Positions 41,278 through 50,804 of a stretch of DNA of 64,000 nt are shown piece by piece; the first letter of the stretch is position 1, and every line of letters begins with the position of its first letter. The DNA comes from Actinoplanes sichuanensis (GTDB lineage Bacteria; Actinomycetota; Actinomycetes; Mycobacteriales; Micromonosporaceae), in assembly GCF_033097365.1 (NCBI RefSeq), contig NZ_AP028461.1, positions 10,071,501 to 10,135,500 on the forward strand, read 5' to 3'. The position numbers and the translations under genes are program-made. The notes beneath the pieces are model-generated. The model was not told the DNA's origin. It saw only the letters and a program-made list of their open reading frames with translations, and did no database searches.

Positions 41278-41763
41278 GTGAGCCTGACCGACCTGGCCAG
41301 TGTCCTCTGGCGCTCACGTGAGCTGCTGGAGATGCTGCTGTTCAAGCTTGAGGAGGAGCAGCTGCTCCTCGCGTCCAACCGGTCCCGATGGCTCAGCCAC
41401 GCCACCCGTGAGGTGGAAGTGGTCCTGGATCAGATCCGGCAGACCGAGGTGATCCGTGCGGCGTACTCGCAGGACGTCGCCGTGGAGCTCGGCCTGTCTC
41501 CGGACGCCTCGCTCGGCGAGCTCGCCGACGCCGCCCCGGACCCCTGGTCGGAGCTTCTCCACCAGCACCGCAAGGCCTTCCTGATGCTGACGTCGGAGAT
41601 CCGGGCCCTGGCCGACGTCAACCGTGACCTGCTCACTGCGGGTCAGCGCGCGGCTCGCGAAACCATGCTCGCGTTCGCCGAGACTGTGGAAACGTACGGA
41701 CCGCAGGGCCAGACCGTCAGCGGCGCCGTGCGGCGCCCCACCCTGGTTGATGAGGCGATCTGA
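41278..41763 (+). CDS. flgN: Flagellar hook-associated chaperone FlgN
   Basis: 161 aa from the GTG at 41278, behind GGAGGACCGG; the frame is open 72 bp upstream but that falls in the promoter leader. Helical protein (LASVLWRSRELLEMLLFKLEEEQLLLASNR, then heptads) matching FlgN-like chaperones that bring FlgK and FlgL to the export gate. Its stop overlaps the flgK ATG. Sequence similarity in this family is low, so context carries part of the call. Confidence 0.82.
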   Translation: MSLTDLASVLWRSRELLEMLLFKLEEEQLLLASNRSRWLSHATREVEVVLDQIRQTEVIRAAYSQDVAVELGLSPDASLGELADAAPDPWSELLHQHRKAFLMLTSEIRALADVNRDLLTAGQRAARETMLAFAETVETYGPQGQTVSGAVRRPTLVDEAI

Positions 41764-43211
41764 TGGGCAGCACATTCAGTGGACTCAACACGGCGCTCAC
41801 GTCTCTCTACGCGCAGCGCCGGGGCCTGGACGTCACGGGCCAGAACATCGCGAACGCCAGCACCGAGGGGTACACCCGTCAGCGTGTGGTGATGCACGCG
41901 CAGAACGCGAACCTGGTGCCGGGCATCTACTCCACCACGTCCGCGGTCGGCAACGGCGTCACGGTCAGCTCGGTGGAGCGGCTCCGCAACTCGGCGCTCG
42001 ACCAGCGCAGTTACACCGAGCACGCGAACTCGTCGTACCACAACGAGCGGGCCGGTGCCTACACGCTGATCGAGGACGTCTTCGGCGAGCCCAGCGACAC
42101 CGCGTTGCAGGCCCGCCTGCAGGACATGTGGGACGGCTGGAACGCGATCTCCGCGAACCCGGACAAGCAGGCGCCGAAGTCGGCGATGCTGGAACAGTCG
42201 GTGACCGTCGCGTCGTCGCTCAACGACGCGGCCGCCGCGCTGGACAACCAGTACAAGTCGACCCGGGCCGGCCTCGACACGTACACCGGTGAGGTCAATA
42301 AGGCGGCCGACGCGATCGCCAGACTGAACCACGAGATCGTGATCGCCACCCAGGCCGGCCTGCAGGCCAACGAGCTACAGGACCAACGGGGCCAGCAGAT
42401 GCTGAAGCTGTCCGAGCTGATCGGCGCGACCGCGACCGAGCTGCCGAACGGCGCGATGAGTGTGTACGTCGGCAGTGCCCAGCTGGTCAGCGAGTTCAAC
42501 GCCCGGGAGATCTGGGTCGAACCGGGCAGCGCGCAGAAGCTGCAGGACCTGCCCGACGTCGAGGTGAACCTGCGCTGGAAGGACACCAACGGCACGGTCG
42601 CGGCGGGCGGCAGCATGGGCGCCCAGATGGAGTTGCTGGACAAGGACGGCACCCTGCGCGAGATCTCGCAGCGGTTGAACGCGGTCGCCTCCACCCTGGC
42701 GTCGAACGTCAACAACGCACATCGTGCGGGGTACGGAGTGGACGGAACCACCGGCCTCGACGTGTTCGTGCGCAACGATCCGGCCGATCTGACCATCACG
42801 GCCTCGAACATCCGGGTCAACACCACCCTGATCAACAATGTGGACAAGGTGGCGGTGTCGTCCGGTGATCCGCTGGGTGTCGGCACGGCGACCCGCGTGC
42901 TGAACGGCTCGGTGGCCGACGAGGTGTCCGATCTGGCCACTTCGCGAGTCGGTGCGGATGCGACCTATCAGTCGCTGATCGGTGACCTCGGTGTGGCGTC
43001 GCAGTCCTCGATCCGTCGGCGGGACATCCAGAACGCGGTGACCGACCAGGTCGACGCGGCCCGGGACGCCGAGTCCGGGGTGAACCTCGACGAGGAGATG
43101 ACAAACCTCCTCACCTACCAGCGCGGTTACGAGGCGGCGTCACGCGTACTGACCACGATCGACTCGATGCTCGATCAGCTGATCAACCGCACCGGTCTGG
43201 TCGGCAGGTAA
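41763..43211 (+). CDS. flgK: Hook-filament junction protein FlgK (HAP1)
   Basis: 482 aa. STFSGLNTALTSLYAQRRGLDVTGQNIANASTEGYTRQRV and the C-terminal VNLDEEMTNLLTYQRGYEAASRVLTTIDSMLDQLINRTG are FlgK. QDMWDGWNAISANPDKQAPKSAMLEQ is the internal family motif. Exported with FlgN. 21 bp before flgL. Confidence 0.95.
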   Translation: MGSTFSGLNTALTSLYAQRRGLDVTGQNIANASTEGYTRQRVVMHAQNANLVPGIYSTTSAVGNGVTVSSVERLRNSALDQRSYTEHANSSYHNERAGAYTLIEDVFGEPSDTALQARLQDMWDGWNAISANPDKQAPKSAMLEQSVTVASSLNDAAAALDNQYKSTRAGLDTYTGEVNKAADAIARLNHEIVIATQAGLQANELQDQRGQQMLKLSELIGATATELPNGAMSVYVGSAQLVSEFNAREIWVEPGSAQKLQDLPDVEVNLRWKDTNGTVAAGGSMGAQMELLDKDGTLREISQRLNAVASTLASNVNNAHRAGYGVDGTTGLDVFVRNDPADLTITASNIRVNTTLINNVDKVAVSSGDPLGVGTATRVLNGSVADEVSDLATSRVGADATYQSLIGDLGVASQSSIRRRDIQNAVTDQVDAARDAESGVNLDEEMTNLLTYQRGYEAASRVLTTIDSMLDQLINRTGLVGR

Positions 43212-43232
43212 CAGGCAGGGGGAACACCGTTC

Positions 43233-44195
43233 ATGAGCAGCAGCCCGCGAGTAACCGAAAGCTCGGTCCGCACCCGGACGATGGCGAGCCTCCAGCGGAA
43301 CCTGAACCGGACCCAGACCGCGCAGGACCAGATCTCCAGCGGCAAGCTCCTGCACCGCCCGTCGGACTCGCCGACCGGCACGGTCACCGCGCTCCAGTTG
43401 CGCGGCGAGGTCCGGGAGAACAAGAAGTACTCGGCCAACGCCGACGACGCGATGGGCCGGCTCGGCACCGTGCAGGACACCCTGCAGAGCGTGTACGACC
43501 AGGTCCAGCGGGTCCGCACGCTGACCCTGGAGGGGTTGAACGCCGGTGGTGGCAGCACCCCGCAGGCGAACAAGGCCCGTGCCGACGAGCTCGACCAGAT
43601 CAAGGGTCTCGTCGTCCAGTTCGCGAACACGAAGTACCTGAACCGGCCGGTCTTCGGCGGCTTCACTCCGGACGCGCACGCGTACGAGATATCAGGCTCC
43701 TATGTGGGCGAGGCGGAGGGTGAGACCAATCGGTCGATCGGCCCGAACGCCAAGGTCCGTGTCGATGTACGCGGTCCCGAGGTGTTCGGCACCGACGCGA
43801 TGATGCAGGCCGACGGGGTGACACCGCAGGTCGATGCGAATGGTGACCCGGTTCCGAACGAGGCCCAGCTCTTCAAGGTCCTCGATTCCATTTCCACCGC
43901 AATGCGCACAGGTGATGCCGCAGGCATCAAAACGGGTCTGGAGAATCTCGATAAAGCAGCGGAAACCCTGAATTCGACCCTTTCGGACGTAGGCGCCCGA
44001 TATAATCGGGTTACGCAGATGAAGCAGTCCGCAGAGGATCGCTTGATGTCCGTGTCGTCGCAGCTGTCCGATATCGAGGATGTCGACCTGCCCAAGGCGA
44101 TCATGGAATTGCAACTCCAGCAGACCTCGTATCAGGCAGCCTTGGCCGCCACGGCCAAGGTGATCCAGCCCTCGCTCATCGATTTCCTGAGGTGA
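43233..44195 (+). CDS. flgL: Hook-filament junction protein FlgL (HAP3)
   Basis: 320 aa. Flagellin-like N-terminus (RVTESSVRTRTMASLQRNLNRTQTAQDQISSGKLLHRPSDSPTGTVTALQLR) and C-terminus (DLPKAIMELQLQQTSYQAALAATAKVIQPSLIDFLR). Follows flgK as usual. AGGGGG lies in front of the ATG. Confidence 0.94.
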   Translation: MSSSPRVTESSVRTRTMASLQRNLNRTQTAQDQISSGKLLHRPSDSPTGTVTALQLRGEVRENKKYSANADDAMGRLGTVQDTLQSVYDQVQRVRTLTLEGLNAGGGSTPQANKARADELDQIKGLVVQFANTKYLNRPVFGGFTPDAHAYEISGSYVGEAEGETNRSIGPNAKVRVDVRGPEVFGTDAMMQADGVTPQVDANGDPVPNEAQLFKVLDSISTAMRTGDAAGIKTGLENLDKAAETLNSTLSDVGARYNRVTQMKQSAEDRLMSVSSQLSDIEDVDLPKAIMELQLQQTSYQAALAATAKVIQPSLIDFLR

Positions 44196-44197
44196 CC

Positions 44198-44635
44198 ATG
44201 ACTACTCGCACCGCATCCCGTCCGATTGAGGCCACCATGACCGACCCGTCGCTGGGGCTGCCGACCATCACGATGGCGGTCCCCATGCCGGGGTTCCCGT
44301 CTCATCGGGATTTCGTCCTGGTGCGGCTCAACGAAGACGGCCTGCTCTACGCGTTCACGTCCATCGACAACCCGGAGCTCCGGTTCCTGGTGGCCCCTCC
44401 GGAGCCGTTCTTCCCGGAGTACGCCCCGGAGATCGAGAACGCGGTTTTCGCGGCGCTGAACACGAAGGACCCGGACCGGCTCCTGCTGCTCACGGTCATC
44501 ACCGCCGGCGAGAACGAGACGACCGCGAACCTGCTCGCCCCGATCGTGGTGGACCGCGACAGCATGCGGGCCATGCAGGTCGTCCTCTCCGGCTCGGGCT
44601 ACCCGGTCCGGGCGATCATGAACCGGAACTTCTGA
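44198..44635 (+). CDS. fliW: Flagellar assembly factor FliW
   Basis: 145 aa from the ATG at 44198 with GAGGTG in front; a GTG at 44192 overlapping the flgL stop is possible. GLPTITMAVPMPGFPSHRDFVLVRLNEDGLLYAFTSIDNPELRFLVAPPEPFFPEY is FliW; NLLAPIVVD is the other mark. FliW binds either flagellin or CsrA, so free flagellin releases CsrA repression. Followed by a terminator before csrA. Confidence 0.92.
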   Translation: MTTRTASRPIEATMTDPSLGLPTITMAVPMPGFPSHRDFVLVRLNEDGLLYAFTSIDNPELRFLVAPPEPFFPEYAPEIENAVFAALNTKDPDRLLLLTVITAGENETTANLLAPIVVDRDSMRAMQVVLSGSGYPVRAIMNRNF

Positions 44636-44648
44636 CCCTCCAGAAGCG

Positions 44649-44679
44649 GGCGCGGTCGCGTTTTCGTCGCGACCGCGCC
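44649..44679 (+). terminator. Terminator between fliW and csrA
   Basis: A 12-bp perfect stem (44649-44660 with 44668-44679), loop TTTTCGT, then TTTG, 13 nt after the fliW stop. It would largely uncouple csrA from the flgN-fliW transcript. Confidence 0.82.
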
Positions 44680-44681
44680 TT

Positions 44682-44713
44682 TGCTGTCCGTACGAGGTGC
44701 TGTCCGTACGAGG
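44682..44713 (+). repeat. 16-bp perfect tandem duplication upstream of csrA
   Basis: TGCTGTCCGTACGAGG occurs twice in direct contact (44682-44697 and 44698-44713). The second copy ends 16 nt before the csrA ATG. It may duplicate a promoter or operator element, or be a recent slippage event. Confidence 0.8.
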
Positions 44714-44729
44714 GATGGAGGGGGCACCG

Positions 44730-44975
44730 ATGCTGGTTCTGACGCGTCGTGCCGGGGAGAGTGTGATGATCGGCGACGACGTCGTGATCACGGTCCTCGA
44801 GGCTCGCGGTGATGTCATCCGGCTGGGCATCCAGGCCCCGCGGGATGTCCAGGTACACCGCGAGGAGGTCTACCGCGAACTGCAGGAGGCCAACCGGGCG
44901 GCCGCCTCGCCGACCGAGGACGCGGTCCACGCACTCGCCAAGATGTTGGAGAAGCCGGACACCACGGCGCAGTAG
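44730..44975 (+). CDS. csrA: Carbon storage regulator CsrA
   Basis: 81 aa from the ATG at 44730 (MLVLTRRAGESVMIGDDVVITVLEARGDVIRLGIQAPRDVQVHREEVY), GGAGGGGG in front; the 11 upstream codons are not part of CsrA. Slightly longer than enterobacterial CsrA (61 aa), with a C-terminal tail. RNA-binding translational repressor; in FliW-containing bacteria its main target is flagellin mRNA. Confidence 0.95.
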   Translation: MLVLTRRAGESVMIGDDVVITVLEARGDVIRLGIQAPRDVQVHREEVYRELQEANRAAASPTEDAVHALAKMLEKPDTTAQ

Positions 44976-44988
44976 GGGACAACGAGTG

Positions 44989-45015
44989 ACGCCCGTCGCC
45001 GCCGGCGACGGGCGT
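44989..45015 (+). terminator. Terminator after csrA
   Basis: A 12-bp perfect stem (44989-45000 with 45004-45015), loop GCC, followed by TCTTTCGT. It closes the flagellar locus. Confidence 0.85.
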
Positions 45016-45139
45016 TCTTTCGTCTCCGGCCCGCCACACGCTCCTGTCCTGCACCGGCCACTGACCCCGGAGACAACGTCGGAGCCTCACTCTCATCATC
45101 GGGCGGGAGAAACCCGCCTCTTTCAGCCGGGGAGCGAGC

Positions 45140-45889
45140 GTGGGCGCAGAGCGGGACTCAGTCATCGGTGGCGGTGCGGTGGGCACCGCCTGCGCGCTGG
45201 ACCTGGCGGTGGACGCGCATGTGCACACCGGGTTCGCGGCCGGACGGGACGCCGTCGGTGTGGTGGTCTCGGCCGCCGACCAGACCGGTCTGCGCGCGCT
45301 GACCTTCGCCGACCAGGCCGGGCCGGACACCACCTGGCTCTCGGCCTACGCCGACGCGGTCCGGCGGGCCCGGCACCGTACCGAGATGACCCTGCGGGTG
45401 GCGGCCGAGGTGGAGGTGGTCCGCCCGGACGGCTGGCTGGCCCTGCCGCCGGACCTGGCGCCGCTGGACGCCCTCTCGGTGGCGGTGTCCGATCTGCCGG
45501 TCGGCGACGAGCTGCTCACCCCGCGCGAGGTTCGGACCCGGCTGGACATGGGCCTGCTGACCGCCGGCCAGGTGGCCGAGCTGCTGGTGGCGGCGGCCGT
45601 CAAGGGCCTGGAGCGGGCGTCCCGGTATGTCCCGGCGCAGCTCGCCCGTCCGCTGGCGCTGCTCGGGCAGGCCGGCCTCGACGATTCGTGCGTGACGCCG
45701 GAGCTGATCGGCGAGCTGGCCTCGGCCTGCCGGACCACCGGGGCGGTGGTCGAGGTGAGCGAGGCGTGGCGCAGTCCGTCGCCGCGGGTGGTGCAGATGC
45801 TGCTGGACACGGCGGTCCCGGTGGCCCCGGCGAGTGACGCCCGGTATGCCGCCGAGGTGGGCCGTTGGCAGTACCTGCGACGTGTCTGA
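45140..45889 (+). CDS. PHP-domain metal-dependent protein
   Basis: 249 aa, GTG start. PHP motif DAHVHT (D25, H27, H29), then VVVSAADQTGLRALTFADQAGPDTTWL and the end with PSPRVVQMLLDTAVPVAPASDARYAAEVGRWQYL, like histidinol-phosphatase-type PHP proteins. Three metals normally bind in this fold. It could be a phosphoesterase or nuclease-related enzyme; the substrate is unknown. Stands between csrA and the SRPBCC gene with no visible operon partner. Confidence 0.75.
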   Translation: MGAERDSVIGGGAVGTACALDLAVDAHVHTGFAAGRDAVGVVVSAADQTGLRALTFADQAGPDTTWLSAYADAVRRARHRTEMTLRVAAEVEVVRPDGWLALPPDLAPLDALSVAVSDLPVGDELLTPREVRTRLDMGLLTAGQVAELLVAAAVKGLERASRYVPAQLARPLALLGQAGLDDSCVTPELIGELASACRTTGAVVEVSEAWRSPSPRVVQMLLDTAVPVAPASDARYAAEVGRWQYLRRV

Positions 45890-45970
45890 GGAGAACAGCA
45901 AAACCGAACACGACCAGCACTCGTCTCCGTACTCTCTGTGATGCCAGCACTTCAGCATGGGAGAGTTGCG

Positions 45971-46624
45971 ATGAGCATGGTTCAGCAGGCTATCGAGGTC
46001 AGTGCGCCGGTCCACACGGTGTACGAGCAGCTCGCGGCGTTCGAGAACTACCCGCGTTTCATGACAGGTGTGCGGCAGGTGACGTCGATCGGCGCCGACC
46101 AGACCCACTGGATCATGGACGTCGACGGTAAGCGGCGCGAGTTCGACGCCCAGATCATCGAGCGGTCGCCGGACGAGCGGGTCTCCTGGTCGACCATGGA
46201 GGGCCCGCTGCTCGCCGAGACGATCACACTGCGTCCGATGGGTGAGACCAAGACCCAGATCGTCGCCCAGCTGGAGGCCGACATCGCCTTCCTCATGCCG
46301 AGCGACAGGCATGGTCAGGAGTCGCTGAACCGCCGCCTCAAGGCCGACCTGACCACGTTCAAGGGCCTGGTGGAGAGCGGAGTGCTCGGCGGCCGACCGA
46401 TCCCGCACGGCGGTGTCAGCACCAAGCCGCTCGGACTGCTCCCCGGCGCGGACACCCCGTCCCCGGCCGCGGTGGCCGCACGCATCCGCAACCGGAACAC
46501 CCCGGCGCCGAGCCCGGGCGCCGGCTGGGACACCGGCGTCGCCGGCACCGCCCGGATGGGTGGCCGTACCGCCGGGGCCGACATGTGGGGCAACGGCATG
46601 ATCAACGAGGAGGAGCGCGGCTGA
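45971..46624 (+). CDS. SRPBCC/polyketide cyclase-like lipid-binding protein
   Basis: 217 aa from the ATG at 45971 behind GGGAGAG. Residues 1-145 are a START/SRPBCC fold (QQAIEVSAPVHTVYEQLAAFENYPRFMTGVRQVT, RRLKADLTTFKGLVE). The last 70 residues are low-complexity Pro/Gly/Ala/Arg. The fold binds hydrophobic ligands such as quinones or polyketides. Role unknown. Confidence 0.8.
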   Translation: MSMVQQAIEVSAPVHTVYEQLAAFENYPRFMTGVRQVTSIGADQTHWIMDVDGKRREFDAQIIERSPDERVSWSTMEGPLLAETITLRPMGETKTQIVAQLEADIAFLMPSDRHGQESLNRRLKADLTTFKGLVESGVLGGRPIPHGGVSTKPLGLLPGADTPSPAAVAARIRNRNTPAPSPGAGWDTGVAGTARMGGRTAGADMWGNGMINEEERG

Positions 46625-46641
46625 CCGCCCCTCGTTCTACC

Positions 46642-46668
46642 GGCCCGGGACGCACCGCGTCTCGGGCC
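46642..46668. terminator. Terminator between SRPBCC gene and histidine kinase
   Basis: A 12-bp stem with one G-U/G-T pair (46642-46653 with 46657-46668), loop ACC, then TTTTC. The genes on both sides are convergent. Confidence 0.78.
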
Positions 46669-46671
46669 TTT

Positions 46672-48459
46672 TCACGCGCTCGCCGGCGCCGCCTCCAGGG
46701 TGACCAGCAGTCGGGCGCCGCGGGGTTCGGCGTGCTCGTAGCGGACCGTCCCGCCGTTCGCCTCGACCAGGTGCCGGACGATGAACAGCCCGAGCCCGGC
46801 ACCCCGGATGAACCGGCCGAACAGGCTGGGCAGCACGTCTTCGGGGATCCCGGCGCCGCTGTCCTGCACGGCCAGCCGGACCGTACCCGGGCCGCCCCGA
46901 TCGGCCCGGATGTGGATCGGCGGGGCCCCATGGCTCAGCGCGTTCTTCAGCAGGTTCTCCACCACGACCGTCAGGTGCCCGCGGTCGGCCAGCGCGGCCA
47001 ACTCCTCGTCGATGACGATCTCGACGTCACCGGTGCCGATGGCCGTACCGCAGGCCGCCTCGACCACCTCCAGCAACGGGACCGGCACCCGGCGGGCGGT
47101 GACCGTCCCGGTGTCCAATCGGAACAGCAGCTGCAGGTCGTTCATCATCTTGATCAGCCGGCGGGTGTTCTTGTCGATCTTCGTGGCGAGTTCGAGCCGG
47201 ATGTCGTCGGGCAGGTCGGCCCAGTCCGCGCAGAGCAGCTCGGCGAGGCTGGCGATGGAGCTGATCGGCTGCGCCACGTCGTGGGTCAGCATCGAGGTCA
47301 GGTCGTTCTTGAAGGCCAGGGCCGCGGCCAGCTCGGCGTTGCCGCGTTCGAGTTCGGCGGCGTGCTCGGTGAGCGCCTCCTCGGCCTGTTTGCGCTCGGC
47401 GATGTCGATGTAGGTGGCCACGTACCCGCGGGTCGCGCCGGCCGCGTCCGGGATGGCCGCCATGGTGGCCAGCACCGGCACATCGGTGCCGTCGGCGCGG
47501 GGCAGAAGCCAATCGCCGCCGGTGCCCGGTGGCGGCAGCGGCGGCGATTCAGCGGGCGGACCGTCGTGTCCGGTGAGTTCCCGCCAGCGGCGGTTGACGT
47601 CGATCACCCGGTAGTTGGCGTCGAGGACCATGACCGCCTCGTTCATCGACTGGAGCAGCGTCTGCGCGAAGTCCTGCCGTTCCTCCAGCTCGGCCACCAG
47701 ATGCTGTTGCCGCTGGTCGGCGTCGTCGAGGCTGCGGACCAGATAGGCGAGCAGGGCCAGCAGGGCGAGGGCGGCGAGGATCACGCCGGTGCTCACCGCG
47801 GCCACCGGGCTGCTCTCCCGGGTCTGTGCGGCGAAAGCGCTGACCAGGGCGGCGACCACGGGGGCGGCGATCAGGGCGGGGGCCAGGCGGCGTACGGCAG
47901 CGCGCGGCCCGGACTCGTCGAGGGTGTGCATCGGCCCGGTCTCGGGGCGGGCCAGGATGGTGCCGACGGCCAGGAAGAGCAGTGCGCCGGCCAGTGCGGG
48001 CGGCATCACGCTGTCCGGTTCCTCGCCGGTCGGGAAGGTCGCGTCGAAGAGCCGGGGCACGAGGGCCACCAGGGCGATGATCGCGGCGCCGAGCAGGAGC
48101 GGGTCGGCGACCCGGAAGGCGATGCCGCCGTTGCGGCGGGGCACCCGTAGATCGAGGCAGGCCAGAGCCAGCCCGGAGAGGGCGGTGGCGACCGCCGAGG
48201 CGGGATGGGTGCCGAGGTTGGCGGCGCCCACGCCGGTGGCGGCGAGCGCGAGAAGCGCCGCCGCCCCGGCGCGGAGCCGGCCGATCCGTCTACCGGTGGC
48301 CGGAACCACCTGGAGCAGGAGGGCGACGCCGGCCGGAAGAAGGGCCGGCGCCGGCCCGGGGTCGAACGTGTGCAGGACGCCGAAGATGGCGACCGTGACT
48401 CCGGCGCACCCGGCGGTCAGCCGGGACAGCCTGCCCACGTCGTGCGCCGTGATATGCAC
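46672..48459 (-). CDS. Membrane PAS-domain sensor histidine kinase
   Basis: 595 aa from the GTG at 48459, which has GGGGG 7 nt before it; a TTG 12 bases upstream lacks a site. About seven to eight hydrophobic segments in the first 240 residues, a PAS domain (about 270-355, NEAVMVLDANYRVIDVNRRWRELTG), a coiled coil, then the kinase core with H393 in LTHDVAQPISSI, N box VVENLLKNALSHG, DSGAGIP and GAGLGLFI. The HDVAQP H-box is unusual: HELRTP is standard. No regulator is adjacent on the same strand; a lone receiver protein lies 1.9 kb away at 50400. Confidence 0.88.
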   Translation of the reverse strand: MHITAHDVGRLSRLTAGCAGVTVAIFGVLHTFDPGPAPALLPAGVALLLQVVPATGRRIGRLRAGAAALLALAATGVGAANLGTHPASAVATALSGLALACLDLRVPRRNGGIAFRVADPLLLGAAIIALVALVPRLFDATFPTGEEPDSVMPPALAGALLFLAVGTILARPETGPMHTLDESGPRAAVRRLAPALIAAPVVAALVSAFAAQTRESSPVAAVSTGVILAALALLALLAYLVRSLDDADQRQQHLVAELEERQDFAQTLLQSMNEAVMVLDANYRVIDVNRRWRELTGHDGPPAESPPLPPPGTGGDWLLPRADGTDVPVLATMAAIPDAAGATRGYVATYIDIAERKQAEEALTEHAAELERGNAELAAALAFKNDLTSMLTHDVAQPISSIASLAELLCADWADLPDDIRLELATKIDKNTRRLIKMMNDLQLLFRLDTGTVTARRVPVPLLEVVEAACGTAIGTGDVEIVIDEELAALADRGHLTVVVENLLKNALSHGAPPIHIRADRGGPGTVRLAVQDSGAGIPEDVLPSLFGRFIRGAGLGLFIVRHLVEANGGTVRYEHAEPRGARLLVTLEAAPASA

Positions 48460-48519
48460 AAATACCCCCAAGACGTGAGGGAAAGAGCATAACGCGGGCT
48501 ACCCGGGGTGAGCGGTTGG

Positions 48520-48732
48520 TTACTTGCCCGCCCAGTCGAAGCCGTCCTCCAGGCGGATCTTGCTGGCCACCTTGGCGATGTCGGCCCGGTGACGGTTGGC
48601 GTGGTGCCCGCAGAAGGCCAGGTCGCCACCGCTGGTCAGGACGACCTCCAGCTTGGCGGCCGCCCCACAACGATCGCAGCGCTCGGACATCTCGCCGACG
48701 GTGTCGATCTCGGGCGACAGCAGTGCGGTCAT
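48520..48732 (-). CDS. Small zinc-ribbon-like protein (DUF7455-type)
   Basis: 70 aa. CDRCGAAAKLEVVLTSGGDLAFCGHHANRH gives two Cys, then Cys-His-His, a likely zinc site. This small protein is widespread in actinobacteria; function unknown. ATG behind AGGAGAG. It is divergent from the subtilase gene. Confidence 0.85.
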   Translation of the reverse strand: MTALLSPEIDTVGEMSERCDRCGAAAKLEVVLTSGGDLAFCGHHANRHRADIAKVASKIRLEDGFDWAGK

Positions 48733-49014
48733 ATCGCTCTCCTAGTAGCTCGCGGTGGCTCGGTGGCGGTGCTTCGGTAGCGGTGCTCAGTGGTGGTGCA
48801 GGTGTCCTGACAGCGAGAGATTCGGCCCTCCGCCCGGTCGGCTTAGAGGTTCGCGGTGTGACTCTGACGGCCCGGATCGTGCAACTCGACCACAACCCGC
48901 GAGAACCCGGGACCACAACCTCCCCCCACCAATCTTTCCCTCAGCTGCTTTCGGCATGCCCCCGGGCCGGATTCAAAGACGACCTGAGAACACAACCGAG
49001 AGGACCCACCACAT
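48733..49014. other. Divergent promoter region, zinc-ribbon gene and subtilase
   Basis: 282 bp. GT-rich short repeats near the zinc-ribbon side (GGTGGCGGTGCTTCGGTAGCGGTGCT). AACCGAGAGGA precedes the subtilase ATG as its ribosome-binding site. No clear operator or FliA-type motif seen. Confidence 0.4.
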
Positions 49015-50265
<1,251 letters not shown>

Positions 50266-50274
50266 AAACCCGGT

Positions 50275-50321
50275 CGGCTCTCAGTGTCGTCTCGCGATGC
50301 CGAAGACAGCACTGAGAGCCG
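50275..50321 (+). terminator. Terminator after the subtilase gene
   Basis: A 12-bp perfect stem (50275-50286 with 50310-50321) enclosing 23 nt that can partly pair (TGTC/GACA), followed by GCCTGTTTG. Confidence 0.7.
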
Positions 50322-50399
50322 GCCTGTTTGAGCGTGAGCCGTACGCCGGGCCCCGGGGGCGGATAGCGTGAGAGCGACCCCAGCCCGAGGAGGACCGAG

Positions 50400-50804
50400 A
50401 TGTCCGAGGCGCCGGTCCCCGAGAGGCCGACAATCCTGGTCGTCGACGATGAAGAGGATCTGCGCGACATCATGCGGCGGATGCTGGAGCGCCGCGGGTC
50501 ATACACGACGCTGGCCACCGGGGAACCGGACGAGGCCCTCTCGATCGTCCGGGACCACTCGGGGAAGATCGACGTGCTGATCACCGACCTGACCCTGCCC
50601 GGCGCGTCCGGCGGTGAGCTGGCCCGGACCATCCGCAACGTACGGCCCGGGATCGGCGTGGTCTTCGTCTCCGGCCTGCCCAAGGACCATGCGGTCGCCA
50701 AGGGCGAGATCACCGAGGACGACATCCTGGTGAAGAAGCCGTTCACCGCCGACGCCCTGCTGACCGCGGTGCGGGAGGCCCTGGACCGCAAGGACCAGAA
50801 CTAG
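50400..50804 (+). CDS. Single-domain response regulator
   Basis: 134 aa. Receiver with D16/D17-type acidic pair in VVDDEED, phosphoacceptor D63 (VLITDLTLPGASG), S in FVSGLP and K in LVKKPFT. TDLTLPGASG resembles receivers of hybrid-kinase type rather than CheY. No output domain. It could partner the PAS kinase at 46672. ATG behind GAGGAGG. Confidence 0.88.
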   Translation: MSEAPVPERPTILVVDDEEDLRDIMRRMLERRGSYTTLATGEPDEALSIVRDHSGKIDVLITDLTLPGASGGELARTIRNVRPGIGVVFVSGLPKDHAVAKGEITEDDILVKKPFTADALLTAVREALDRKDQN

